The notes beneath the pieces were generated by a model. It saw nothing but the letters and a program-made list of their open reading frames with translations, did not search any database and was not told the origin of the DNA. A program made the position numbers and the translations under genes. From Eucalyptus grandis (Eukaryota > Streptophyta > Magnoliopsida > Myrtales > Myrtaceae), in the NCBI RefSeq assembly GCF_016545825.1, contig NC_052619.1:73604115-73668114 (forward strand): a stretch of DNA of 64,000 nt. The letters run 5' to 3'. Positions 1-10,745 of the stretch are shown one piece after another; within the stretch, counting starts at the first letter, position 1, and each line of letters opens with the position of its first letter.

Positions 1-370
1 CAATTGTCAGTAAGTTGTGTGTTTGGATATTAAATTATGTCTTGCCGAGTGAAAAGAACTTCAAAATTATTCATCCATCAGAAGCCATGTTGTTTCAATC
101 TGGGTTTGTCCAGTTATACCGGCAAGTTTAATTAAAACTAATAGAATCAAAATCAGTGGAAAGTCGGTGTTTCTTTGACTCTGAGATTGCTTTGTGTTTT
201 GTGCACCCACCTGAAAACCAAGAGATGGTTGCGCCAAACATGTGAATGTATGGAAGTGTAGTTGGGAGAGAAATAGTAGTACTTAAAATGGAGGGAGAAG
301 AAGGATTGAAGTGTGCGGACTTAGGCTTCGTGGAAGATATTAAAGTAATGTTCAGCATCACTTCAATCAT
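1..370 (-). promoter_or_regulatory. 5' flank of an AAP gene lying off-window to the left
   Basis: This stretch matches 52625-52995, the DNA immediately upstream of the intact AAP gene. By that alignment, base 1 is about 34 bp upstream of a start codon that would lie left of the window, read on the minus strand. It contains the block shared by all AAP 5' flanks here, including the plus-strand words TTTGTGTTTTGTGCACCCACC and GAAGTGTG. The TATA-like word seen in two other copies is missing between GAAGTGTG and the following GGACTTAGG. The off-window gene is an inference. Confidence 0.6.
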
Positions 371-835
371 GTGATTTTAACGTAAACAGGAAATTTATGA
401 AATGCAAGTGATATAAAAATTCCGTGTATCGAACTCATATTAATCGAATGCATAATGATTTCTTTTGCATTGATGGTTAAATTCGTCTGTCAAAGAGCAT
501 GCTTTCTTATTGTTCTTCTTTCGCTGACAATGGGAAAAAAAATGCTAAATGGCTATTTTAAGTGATTGTATGAAATTTTACACTATAGGAGCAAAGGATA
601 TCCATCCACAAGGTGGCCCGCTCGTTGAATGATATTTGCAAATAAAATTTAGTAGAAATTATTATTCTTCTCATTCCTTTAAGAGGAGAACCATTGGCTG
701 CATTACATCATTAAAAAAAGCTTTGAAAGTAAATTATAAAGAAAGAAAAGGAATAAGCAAAGAACTCACGTGAAGGAGGACCCGACGAGTATGTCATTGG
801 GGCATACTCTTCAATCATATGTCAACCTCTTCAAT

Positions 836-871
<36 letters not shown>

Positions 872-1300
872 AAAAAAAAAAAAAGCACTCACCATGTGAA
901 ATTTGGCATGTGTTCTAAATTTACTAGAGCTCATTCACTAAGTCATTTTCATTATATTATTATGGCTTCTAAAGTAAAAGAAAGAAATCCACGGATAAAG
1001 GAAGAGCTGATTGCATATTATCAGCTTGGATGGAGTAATTGGGAACGAAAAGTTTGAATGATTATGAGTAAAAAGAAAAGAAAGGATGTAAGTGATTGGA
1101 TTATGATTATATTTAGATATTAGCGAGGAAAAAGAAAGGAAAAACAATGCATAATGACGTAAATATCCTTCATAGATTTCCCATTATATGTAAAATGAAA
1201 GAACAAGTGAGCAGGAAAAAAATTATTTTATTAATACACAAATCCGTCCTAAATGTAATTTGTTTATGAAATTAACCAGATCATTTCTTTTTGCTCTCGT
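371..1300. other. Intergenic DNA of duplicon A, no gene seen
   Basis: AT-rich intergenic sequence with a CT microsatellite at about 838-869 followed by an A tract. The part from 900 to 1150 is also similar to 5175-5470 and 5930-6060, so the flank contains older internal duplications. Short ORFs here are low-complexity or not conserved in frame between the copies. Confidence 0.6.
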
Positions 1301-1309
1301 AATCCCTCT

Positions 1310-1797
1310 TAATTCTTTTCATCCGTTTGTTTCCCTCCATCCAAACACGATTGTAATTTGAGAACTATTTCCCTTCCCTCATAATCCCTCCTGATCTTAA
1401 GAGTGTTAGAGCATATATTAAAGACCTAAGGACCACGCATGGGACATAGGTGCAAGGTCGCATAACAGTTTCACCGGTTTCCTCCTTCGCTTCCCTTAAA
1501 TATTTGAAGCTTATTTGAGCATATAAACGTTCACATGTAGTCTTGAGTGTGATCCAAAACAACACAGAAAATGCGAAATGGTTTTGATCACTAGATGGGA
1601 GTAGAATGGAAATGCCAAGGGCATTTGAGGTTATCGTATAGGGTGGTTATACTGCATACATATACACAGCAAAACAGAACATAGCTCAAGAATCTTGAAC
1701 AATGGAAAGAAACGATTGTAAGGCCGTGAAACAACAAATTGATCATCACTATCATTAATAAGAACAAATTAACGAGAGTGAGCACTAATTATATAGA
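1310..1797. repeat. Intergenic repeat R, copy 1
   Basis: A unit of about 480 bp that recurs at 2385-2960, 6140-6610, 54130-54632 and (truncated) 55215-55445. It starts near ATCCGTTTGTTTCCCTCCAT and ends near GAGTGAGCACTAATTATAT. It has no long ORF. It is an old sub-repeat within the AAP 5' flank; I see neither terminal repeats nor target-site duplications. Confidence 0.75.
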
Positions 1798-2330
1798 GTT
1801 AATACAAATGAAAATCCAAACTAGTACACTAGCACAAACTTATCCAAAACTAATTTTTCTACTGCTAAAAGCTCTAAACCAGTGTACACGTGATATATTT
1901 ACTCTCTCTTAGATTTCATTAAATATTGTCATTGAATTGCTGACTTGGATGCCACATGTACTTGACGTGGATCAATTAATGGGCTAACACCACAAAAAAT
2001 CATAAATTGGTGCACTTGTAACAAATGTCCCACAAACTGGTATACATTTGATAAATTTACTCCAAAATAATTTATGGGTCACCAAAAATCTCAAACCAAT
2101 ATACACATAATACATTTACCCTTTGTTAGTTTCCATCAAATTTTATTGTTAAATTTAGCGAGAACTATATATCATCTTCCTCTTCATCGAGTCTTTAATC
2201 GTTGCCTTTGTCTAAGGTTGTGGAAATTGTGAACACCATTTAAGGAGAACTCTTTAGTGACATTTTTAGTAACTATAGTTGTGCTCTTGACAAAATAAAT
2301 GGCCCAACCAAGTACCATATATGGCCTAAT
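1798..2330. repeat. Decayed Mutator-like or MITE sequence
   Basis: Contains spaced words such as CAAAAAATCATAAATTGG, AAATGTCCCACAAACTGG and CCAAAAATCTCAAACCA. They resemble the terminal arms of the element at 48331-49376, which repeat phrases like AAAAAATCCTAAACC. The same sequence is at 54650-55190 in duplicon B, so it predates the duplication. No clear ends or target-site duplication. Confidence 0.4.
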
Positions 2331-2384
2331 TACTACCTAATGAGAATCTCGTGTAAGAACATTAACTATGGACTAAACCCTTGT

Positions 2385-2960
2385 AGGTTTTTCATCCGTC
2401 TGTTTCTCTCCATCCAAACATGATTGTATTTTTTGGAACTATATTTCTTCCCTCCTAATCCCTCCTAACAAACATAATGTTGGAGCATATTCTAAAGACC
2501 AAAGGACCACACTTGGGACACAAATATGAAGTCATAAAATAGTTTCACCTGTTCCATCCTTTCTTGCTTCACTTAATAAGATATTTAGAGCTTATTCAAG
2601 TATATAAACGTCAGCTGTACTACTGTAGCCTTAAGTGTGGTCCTAAACGATCAATAAAAGGGAAAGTCATATTGATTGAAGTAGAATTTCTTCATGAATA
2701 TGCCAATTGGATGAGCGGATCAAGTCTGATGAACAGGCTCTTAAAAGGTGAATTGGTTTTGATCACTGGATGGGAGTGCAGAGGAAATGCCAAGTGCATT
2801 TGAGGTTATCATATAGAGTGGTTATACTGCAAAACATATACATGGCAAAACAGAACGTTGCTCAAGAATCCTGAAAAATGGAAGGAAACAACCGCAAGGC
2901 CATGAGACACCAAATTTATCATCACTATCAAGAATAAGAGCGGGCACTAATTATATATAG
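2385..2960. repeat. Intergenic repeat R, copy 2
   Basis: Second copy of the repeat at 1310-1797, in the same orientation. In duplicon B the matching copy is cut off after about 55448, where B is deleted and rearranged. Downstream (2940-3180) is a leader-like block shared with 6760-7000. Confidence 0.7.
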
Positions 2961-3434
2961 GAGAAAAGAGTAAGTAGCTAGCGTAAGGATCTTCTCCGTT
3001 TTCACATTCACTCTCCCGTGTAAGGATCTTTTCCGTTGTTGAGAGGTACCAATGCTCGTTTCTCGTCCGTATTTGTTATTGCACTTGATTGGATGTTCGA
3101 ACTTCAAAGCCATTGCAAACTATAAACTACTTGCCGACCATTGCTTCGTTTCCTCTTTCCTATTGTTATTACTATTTGTTTTTCATTTACTTATTATTTT
3201 TTAAACTTTAATCACAACTTGAGAAAGATGAAATGTGTAACTTGAGGAACTGTCATATTAGTTAAAGACCAAAAAAAGTACCAAAAAAGTCCTAAATTAA
3301 TTGCATTGATATCATATCAGTTCTAAACCTTTCAATTTGACCAATTTAGTTATATATCCTATCACATTGGTAACAATTGAACTCATCTAGCCAATTTTAG
3401 GCTGGAAATTACCAACATGAGGAAACTAAATTCT
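2961..3434. other. Leader-like block and Mutator-arm remnant, no gene
   Basis: 2961-3180 is similar to 6770-7000. 3270-3420 contains ACCAAAAAAGTCCTAAAT and TTCTAAACCTTTCAATTTG, close to the terminal arms of the Mutator-like element at 48331. This whole stretch is absent from duplicon B. No supported gene. Confidence 0.45.
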
Positions 3435-4989
3435 ATCTTTAATGTCCCCCCAAAGAAAAGAAGGAAATAGCAATTTTTAGTAAGTCAGTTCTGTCTTGCC
3501 AAATGAAAAGTCCTTCAGACTTGTTCATCCATCAGAGACCATGTCTTGTCAATTGGATTTTGTCTAAATCTACTTGAAATTTTGATAAATACTCACCGAA
3601 TCCGAAGCAATGGAAAGTGTGTGTTTACTCTGAGATCCAGAGTCACTCTGAGGAAGTATTTCATTGGAGATGTCACCAGCTTGGTGGTGGTGGTTTTTGT
3701 TGTTCTCGATGGCAGCATTGTCAACCATCCTTAATGTCCCCTAAAGAAAACGAAAAAAGAAGGAAATAGCAATTGTTAGTAAGTCTTGTGTGGGGAACTA
3801 AAGCCTGTCTTGCCAAATGAAAGGACCTTCAAATTTATTCATCCATCAGAGACCGTGTCGTTTCAACTGGGTTTGGACTAGTTATAATTGAAAGTTTAAT
3901 TAACACTCACCGAATCAAAATCAGTGGAAAGTGTGTGTTTACTCTGAGATCCGGAGTCACTTTGAGGAAGCATGTCACTGGAGATGTCACCAACTAGGTG
4001 GTGGTGGTTTTGGTTGTTCTGGTTTTGGTTGTTCTCGGTGGCAGCGTTGTCACCCATCTTTAATGTCCCCTAAAGAAAATAATAAAAAGAAGAAGAAGAA
4101 GGAAATAACAATTGTTAATAAGTGGCGCGTGTGGAAACTAAATTGTGTCCAGCCAAATGAAAGGACCTTCAAACTTGTTCATCCATAAGAGACCATGTCG
4201 GGATTTGTCTAGTTTTACTTGAAAGTTTAATTGACACTCACCGAATCAAAATTAGTGGAAAGTGCGTTACTCTGAGATCCGGAGTCACTCTGTGGAAGAA
4301 TTTCACTAGAGATGTCACCAACTTGGTGGTGATAGGTTTGGTTGTTCTCGGTGGCAGCTTTATCAACCATCTTTAATGTCTCCCGAAGAAAACAAAAAAG
4401 GAGGAGGAAATAGTATTTGTTTGTAAGTTGTGAGTGTGGAAACTAAATTGTGTCTTGTCAAATGAAAGGACCTTCAAAATTGTTCATCCATCAGATACCT
4501 TGTCGTTTCAACTGGGCTTTGTCTAGTTCTACTTAAAAGTTTAATTAACACTCACCGAATCAAAATTAGTGGCTGTGTGTTTACTCTGAGATTCGGTGTC
4601 ACTCTGTGGAAGCATTTCATTGGAGGTGTCACCAACTTGGTGGTGGTGGTTTTGGTTTGTCTTGGTGGCAGTGTTGTCAACCATGTTTGAAGTCCCCTAA
4701 AGAAAACATAAAAAGAAGAAGAAAATATTAAAGTAAGTCGTCTCTGTGGAGACCAAATTCTTTCTTACTAAATGAAAGGACCTTCAAACTTGTTCATCCA
4801 TCAGCGACTATGTTCTTTCAACTGGATGTTGTCTAGTTCTACTTAAAAGTAAAACAACACGCCGAATCAAAATCAGTGGAAAGTGTGTACTCACGTGAGG
4901 TTGCTTAGTGTCTTGTGCACCCACCGAAAAACGAAAGGACTCAAAAGACACTGAGAGACAGTTGGTTTCGAAAGGCACTGTGAGAGAGG

Positions 4990-5030
<41 letters not shown>

Positions 5031-5130
5031 ACGCGGTGGTGTGGGGAGAGGAGGGATTGAAGTGTGTATTTATAATATGCGGAGTTAGGATTCTCAGAAG
5101 ATATTAAAATAGTGTGAAGCCAAAGTTCAA
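3435..5130 (-). repeat. Tandem array A: four copies of AAP promoter plus first half of exon 1
   Basis: Minus-strand start codons at 4684, 4370, 4057 and 3728 (spacings 314, 313, 329) each open a reading frame of about 45-55 codons. Each begins MVDN- or MGDN-like, runs through an Asn/His-rich stretch and GDIS, and reaches a LPQSDS segment. The first 25-30 codons match exon 1 of the intact AAP gene at 52591. After that, each unit switches directly into AAP 5'-flank sequence, where a donor-like GTGAGT follows. The array is preceded on the minus strand by a full AAP 5' flank (about 4735-5130) with a TATA-like word at 5068-5076. No unit keeps the normal exon-1 end (KRT and its donor), so none can splice to exon 2 in the usual way. 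Confidence 0.8.
4988..5027. repeat. GA microsatellite at a duplicon boundary
   Basis: A GA-repeat tract. Similarity between duplicons A and B stops in this tract and its counterpart near 57410-57450. Confidence 0.85.
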
Positions 5131-6139
5131 GGCGTAATTGTTTGTGCATTTTGCAAAAAGTTACCAAACGCTTTGCATGGGCGTTAAATTTACTAGAGCT
5201 TATTTGTTAAGTCATTTTCATCATATTATGATGGCTTCTAAAGAAAAAGAAACAAATCCACGCATGAAGGAAGGGCTGATTAGGTTTCATGAAGTACTAT
5301 GTGAGGAAAAAGAATATATTTAACTAATTGTGTGGAAAAAGAAGAGATGATTTGAAGTGATTGAGTTATCATGTTGTTTAAATGCTAGCGAGGGAAAGAA
5401 TGCATGATGAAATGAATATCCTTTTATCTACACTACTAAATGAAGCAGAATAAGAGAATAAGTGAGAAAGAAGAGTAAATTTATTTATTTATATGAAAAT
5501 CTTTACGACTTACTCCAAGAATTATAATGCAAATAAAATTGACCAGATCAATTCTTTCTAGTCTTTCCTAATGCCTCCTGATCCTTTCCATCCGTTTGTT
5601 TCTCCCCATCCAAACACGATTGTATTTTTTTCAAGCTATGTTTCTTCCCTCCTAATCCCTCGCAACAGACGAAATGTTGGAGCAAATTTTAAAGACCAAA
5701 GGGAGGATGTATGGTGCGAGTGAGGATAAATGAATTTCTTGATTGGAGGAGAAGGGAGGATTTTGGACCATGAATGATATACGGATATGGCGTGCCAAGA
5801 TGAAACAGAATGGTAAGTGGGATTGATTTTGGAAGAGGCTCCATGAGGAGGGTATCAAGGGAGAATTATCACCATGGATAGGGAATACTACACCAAGGGA
5901 GAGACGAAATTCTTATTGAAGAAGAGATTTAATTAATTATGAGTAGAAAGGAAAGAAAGGATTTGAAATGATTGAGTTATAATTTTGTTTACATGCTAGG
6001 AGGGAAAAGAAAGGGAAAGAACGTATTATGATATAAATAGGATTTCTAGATATATGTAATATAAAAGAACTAGTGAGAGTGAATAATAAATTTATCAATT
6101 TATACACAAATACCTCCAATATTTAAAATGAACATAGAA
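5131..6139. other. Intergenic DNA, partly [14 protein letters not shown] the AAP flank
   Basis: 5175-5470 and 5930-6060 are diverged copies of 900-1250. 5660-5920 is unique within the window. The short ORFs are not conserved and match no family I recognise. No supported gene. Confidence 0.5.
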
Positions 6140-6610
6140 TTTACTAGACCACTTCCTTCTAGTCTCTCTTAGAACCATTTCCCTCCCTTCATAATCCCTC
6201 CTAATCCTGTAGTGTTAGAGCATATATTGAAGACCAAAGGACCACGCATGAGACATAGATACAGAGTTATAAAGCTCCCTCCTTTCTTGCTTCACTTAGC
6301 AAGATAATTACAGCTTAGTTGACCATATAAACGTTCACATGTAGCCATAAGCAGGGTCCAAAACAACATGTAAAAGCCAAAGCGACAGGGTTTTAATCAC
6401 TTGATGGGAGTAGAAAGAAAATGGCAAGTGCATTTGAGGTCATCATATAGAGTGGTTATACTGCATATGCATACACAGCAAAACAGAACTTTGCTCAAAA
6501 TTCTTGAGCAATGGAAAGAAACAATATAATAAAGGCCATAAAACCCCATATTTATCATCATGATCATTGATAAGAACAAATTAACAAGAGTGAGCACTAG
6601 TTAGATAAAA
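6140..6610. repeat. Intergenic repeat R, copy 3
   Basis: Third, more diverged copy of the repeat at 1310-1797. It lies outside duplicon A, so repeat R was already duplicated before the 5-kb duplication. Confidence 0.7.
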
Positions 6611-7064
6611 CACTTACCTTAACAACTTGCAACCTTTCCCTCAATCAAAGGCAATCAAAGAGGAAGAAAAAGAATGATGCACGGAGTGGGATCTATCATA
6701 AAAGGAAGAAAACAAAGATGGGTTCCGAAAAGCAACGGCAGCAACTCTCCATGCTAGGAACCTTCAAGCTGATATATAGAGGAGAAAAGAGTAAACCACT
6801 AGTGTGGAATTCTTCTCGTTTTCATACTAATTGCCGCGTGCAAGAAACTTCCCCAATGTTAACAAGAGTCAACGCTGGTCTTCGTCCGCGTTTGTTGTTG
6901 CTTTTGATGGCATTTTCAAAGCAGGTGCAAACTTTTAAAGTATTTGCGGACCAACCTTATTTCCTATTATCATTATTTTTCCTTTTATTTTTTGAAACTT
7001 TGACCGTTTGTTGAGGAAGATATAATGTGCGACTTATGATATTGTCGTATTAGTTAAAGACTCG
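6611..7064. other. Leader-like block shared with 2940-3180, no gene
   Basis: 6770-7000 aligns with 2950-3180. A 98-codon ORF starts at 6718 on the plus strand but is not conserved in frame in the other copy. No supported gene. Confidence 0.45.
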
Positions 7065-7075
7065 ATGCTAAAAAC

Positions 7076-7096
7076 TGCGTCTCTAAGTCGAGACGC
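7076..7096. repeat. Short perfect hairpin
   Basis: GCGTCTC and GAGACGC flank a 6-nt loop (TAAGTC). It stands at the left edge of the pyrimidine tract. Confidence 0.5.
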
Positions 7097-7365
7097 ATTG
7101 TCCTCTTCCTCTCTCTCCTCCTCTCCCCCAACCCCTCTCTCACGTCACCTCCTCTCCCCCTTTCTTTTTCTTTTCTTTTCTTCCCTCTCTCTTCCCACCC
7201 CACCCCCACGTGATTTCTCCCCCTTTTCTGCCATCCATCCCCCTTCCCCTTTCTGTCTGTCTGTCGGTCTCTCTCTCTCTCTCCCCTTTCCCTCTCATCT
7301 CCTCCTCCCCCCCTTCCCCTTTTCTTTTTCGTCTTTTCTACCCTCTCTCTTCCTCCCTTCTCGAC
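7097..7365. repeat. 270-bp polypyrimidine tract
   Basis: Almost pure C/T on the plus strand, with runs of CTCT, CCCC and TTTTCTTTTC. The ORFs through it (rich in Ser, Pro, Leu and Phe) follow from composition and are not called as genes. Confidence 0.8.
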
Positions 7366-7419
7366 ACCGTGGCGCCGCTGTCACCGCAAGCTCACTATTG
7401 CCGGAAATCGGTGAGTTAA

Positions 7420-7890
7420 CCTCCGACACCCGGACCCCTGGAGTGCCAAAAGTTGGCACAAAAGAACAATTAATGCCAAAAGTTACGAAAGTGACAGTGC
7501 CAAAATCGGAGAAAAATTGATCACTTAAGTGCTGACATGTGCAATTTCTGATGAAGTAAGTGCAAAAGGACGGCATCGTTTTGCATGTTGATGTGGCTAA
7601 ATAGCGTCAAAAAGACGTTGTTTTGATGGTAACATGGTAAATAATTAATATAATAATTAATTTAATTTAATTTAAAAATAAATTTATTTAAAATCTTTAA
7701 AAATATAATTAAAAAATTAAAAAAAATTTAAAAAAAAAAAGAGGGAGGTGGCTGAGGGCTAAGCCCTTGTCGTTGCCGCTGCCCCGCCGCCGCCGAGAAG
7801 GGCCAGCGACAGAGGGGGAGGGTTGGCGGGTCGCCGAGCCCTTGCCGACGAGGGTTGGCAACCCTTGGCCGAACCGGGCGAGGGCCGCGA
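7420..7890. mobile_element. Left half of a Mutator-like element (remnant)
   Basis: Repeats GTGCCAAAAGTT-type words, followed by an AT-rich block with runs of TTTAAAA, then a very GC-rich block of GCCG/GAGGG words (7745-7885). This order (terminal arm, AT-rich, GC-rich core) is the same as in the left half of the complete element at 48331-49376. The GTGCCAAAAGTT words also occur in the arms of the element at 28318. The matching right arm is missing; the sequence runs straight into a tandem array. Confidence 0.5.
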
Positions 7891-7894
7891 TCCC

Positions 7895-9560
7895 TGCCAA
7901 TTCAAACAAAGATTGATTTTTATGAAATGTTTTTAAAAAGGTTTTCAAAAGGAGAAATATAATCAAATGAGAAAACAAAAGTTCAAACTTTTTCAACAAA
8001 AAATAGATATTTGAAAACTTGCTGCTCATAAGGCTATGAGGAGAGAGATTGGAAAAACTTGTGAAAGAATCCAAATTAATTTGCATTACGTTCTTTCAAA
8101 GCAAATTTAAACTTCCAAAGTGGTTTGAAAAAGGTAGGTCTTGTACAAAACAGAATAAGGGTGAAAATTGTCATAATTTGCAACATTTGGAAACAAATTT
8201 GAAAAGAAACTTTAAATCTAGTTATACTCGTTAACAGAAAACTTAAGCTCAAGAAGTTAAAATTCAGAAAGGACAAAACAAAAGTATCACAGCTCTTTTA
8301 AACAGAGAACATTTTTCCAATATGTCATAATAAAGAACTATAAAAAAGACAGATATATTCAAAGGAGAAAACAAAATTAAACTTCTTTGGCAAAAAAAGA
8401 GATATTTGAAAACTTACTGCTCAGAAAGTTAGGAGGAAATAGATTAGAAAATCTTGTGAAAGACTCCAGAATAATTTGCACGACCTTCTTTAAAAGCAAA
8501 TTTAAAGTGCCAAAGTTGTTTGAATAGGTGTGTCTTGTACAAAACAGAGTAAGGAAGAAAATTGTGAAAATTCGCAACATTTGGAAACGACTTTGAGAAT
8601 AAACTTTTAAACCCAGTCACTCTTTAACAAAAACTTAAAATCAAGAAGTTAATATTTAGAAATCACAAAAAAAAAAAAAAAAAAAAGTATCACACCTCTT
8701 TCAAACAAAAATAGATCTTCATGAAATGTCTTTCAAAAAGTTTTCAAGAAAGAGAAATATATCCATGAGGAGAAAACAGAAGTTTAAACTTATTTGGCAA
8801 AAAATAGATATTTGAAAACTTGACGCTCATAAAGCTATGAGGAAATACATTGGGGAAAAAATTGTGAAAGAATCTAAAATACTTGGCATGACATTCTTTA
8901 AAAGCAACTTTAAACTCCCAAAGTTGATTGAAAAGAGAGTAAGAAAGAAAATTGTCATAATTCGAAACATTTGGAAACGACTTTGAAGAGGAATTTTTAA
9001 ATTCACTTACTTTTTAACAGAAGTTAATATAGAGAAATGACAAAACAAAAGTATCACACCTTTTTTTCAAACAGAGATTGATTTTTATGAAATGTCTTTT
9101 GTTTTCAAAAAGAGAAATATATTTTTAAGAGCATAAAGCACGGGTGCAAGATCTGTAGCAAAATGATTACAAGGCTTGATATGAGGATAAGCAATAGTGA
9201 ATCATCATATGAAAAGGTGCTTTGCCTAAATTGAAGTACACCAAACAGTATGATTTGTCGAGGCACGTCACTCTCTTCGTATATTTCGTTGATATGGTAA
9301 CGTTACAACAGGTCACCAAACAGGTCGAAAAACCAAAAAACTCTGGCAAACGAATCAAGTTACTCTGTAACAAAGAACTTTCTAAGCACTAGATTCATAG
9401 TCTATGTACAAAACAAGAATCCGAACTTTTTTTAAAAGAAAGAGCACAGATTTGTTGAAAAATTACTGCTCAAAGAGATATTCTATCATAAGTCATGTTC
9501 TTTAGAAGAAAATTCCCACTCCCAAAGAAGATCTGAGAAATAAAAGGTTTTGGCACAGTA
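7895..9560. repeat. Tandem array of about 400-bp AT-rich units
   Basis: The anchor TTGAAAACTT(A/G)C(T)GCTCA recurs at 8011, 8406 and 8812 and, after an insertion of about 240 bp, at 9455. Three and a half to four units are present, with period about 395-406. Within units, words such as CTTCCAAAG, GTACAAAACAGA and CAACATTTGGAAAC recur in order. The last unit runs into the exon-like block at 9580-10070 and shares its CCCAAAGAAGATC region, so the array may derive from the first intron or second exon of a plant gene read on the minus strand. No unit is coding. Confidence 0.75.
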
Positions 9561-9579
9561 AGGAATCGAAACCCCATCT

Positions 9580-10070
9580 CTGCCGACAAGATTTACGCCC
9601 CAAACGAAAGCAGCATAATCATCACGCAACAACACCCATCCAACCAAAGCCAGAGAGAAAAAATTCGAGAAACTCACACATCCGCCTCAACTCCAGCACG
9701 CCCTCGAATCTGCCGCCCGCCCGAACGTCGTTGCTCAGCCCCGCCTTTGCAGCCACAGAGCGCGCCGAGCCCCGATCATAGCCCCATTCCTCTTTCTCTG
9801 TGGCCCCCACACGGGGGCGTCCCGTCTTCGACGATTGGCCGCACGGCCGAAGCAGATGCGGCTCCGCCATCTCCCGTTGAGCCGGAACGTGGCTCCGTCG
9901 AGAGAGGAAAAGGAAGCAAGCGGAGGGGCAACATGCGAAGAAGAAGAAGGTGGGAAAGAGATGATGCGACCACTGTGCGAGGGACAGAGGAGGGGCCGTA
10001 ACGGATATGAAGCGTCCATTCGCCCGTCGTTCCGAATTTGCCCCTTGTAGAATAGGAAAGTGGGTTGGGC
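9580..10070 (-). other. CpG-rich first-exon-like block of an unrecognised gene
   Basis: The local GC and CpG content is far above the surroundings. On the minus strand the block ends in a strong donor-like context (GATGTGTGAGTTTCTCG, about 9677) and is followed by TTTATTTCTCAG at about 9525-9545, like a plant first exon, short intron and acceptor. All three minus frames are open over 60-95 codons (for example 9776-9973), so coding cannot be decided and I do not recognise a product. It may be a truncated gene 5' end whose downstream part was replaced by the tandem array. Confidence 0.4.
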
Positions 10071-10079
10071 GCGCGAGGT

Positions 10080-10420
10080 TGAAACGGTAAATTGGCGACG
10101 GCTAACCTCTTCAGGTAATCAGCGGGGTGGACTTGTTTAAATTTATCTGATGTAATCGTAACAACGGCTACAGTAACTTACCTAATGCGAAATGGAGTAC
10201 AGTAGTAGTAGTAAGTAATTTTCCTTACAATTAAGGAATCGAGCGTGCCCTAATCCTTGACATTCTTCTTAATTATACTTATTCATAGCTAATGAAGTCT
10301 CATCGTAGCAATATAAGCTATTATATATCACAAAAACAAACTGATGCTTTTAAATTTTATTCTGTGTATGTAAATTTAGCTTCGGCATCATTAAATTGCC
10401 TATACGTTGGTAAATATTTT
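10080..10420. repeat. Diverged duplicate block shared with 31671-31995
   Basis: Shares ordered words with 31671-31995: AAATTGGC(G/A)ACGGCTAACC, GAGC(G)(T/A)GCCCTAATCCTTGA, AAAGTCTCAT-like and AAACAAACT(G/A)ATGC. Neither copy has an ORF of note. An old segmental or element-derived repeat of unknown nature. Confidence 0.65.
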
Positions 10421-10529
10421 ATAAATGCAAAAAATTATCTTGCCTCTAACAAATTGACGTAAATTGCCCCCAACAAAAATAAACTACGAATAAATATCTT
10501 CAATCAATCAATTTTGTAAAAAAAAAAAT

Positions 10530-10745
10530 CCGAATAAGGGTACGTTTGTTTTGTAAAAGATCAACAGTTTCAAAAATCTTTTTCAAAAATTGATCTCTTG
10601 TGTCTTTTATAAATCGTTTATAGATATGTTTGAACATATATTATAATTAATGAAAAATATTCTTTATTAAATAATTATTTAAAAATAAAAATCATTAATT
10701 TTTGGAAAATGTTTTTCATATCACTTATTTTCTGCTAAACAAATG
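10530..10745. mobile_element. MITE candidate
   Basis: The left end GTACGTTTGTTTTGTAAAAG and the right end TTTTCTGCTAAACAAATGTA form imperfect inverted termini around an AT-rich core without an ORF. The terminal words resemble those of the intronic element at 51600-51845. Exact ends and target-site duplication are not certain. Confidence 0.4.

Larger units (their letters stand above)
1..5025. repeat. Duplicon A, left copy of a 5-kb AAP 5'-flank duplication
   Basis: Bases 1-5025 align collinearly with 52625-57440, with only scattered substitutions. Differences that can be read: B has a short retroposon at 53710-53955 where A has the empty site at 1131-1145; A has about 850 bp (roughly 2619-3470) that B lacks; B has one more exon-1 unit in its array. 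Similarity ends inside a GA microsatellite on both sides (4988-5027 and about 57410-57450). No intact gene lies inside. Confidence 0.9.

Noticed and set aside
4808..5167. 119-codon minus ORF
   Set aside because: It crosses the GA microsatellite in the AAP flank and is not conserved in duplicon B.
7065..7520. 151-codon Ser/Leu/Pro-rich ORF
   Set aside because: It follows the polypyrimidine tract. All frames are open from composition, and there is no domain.
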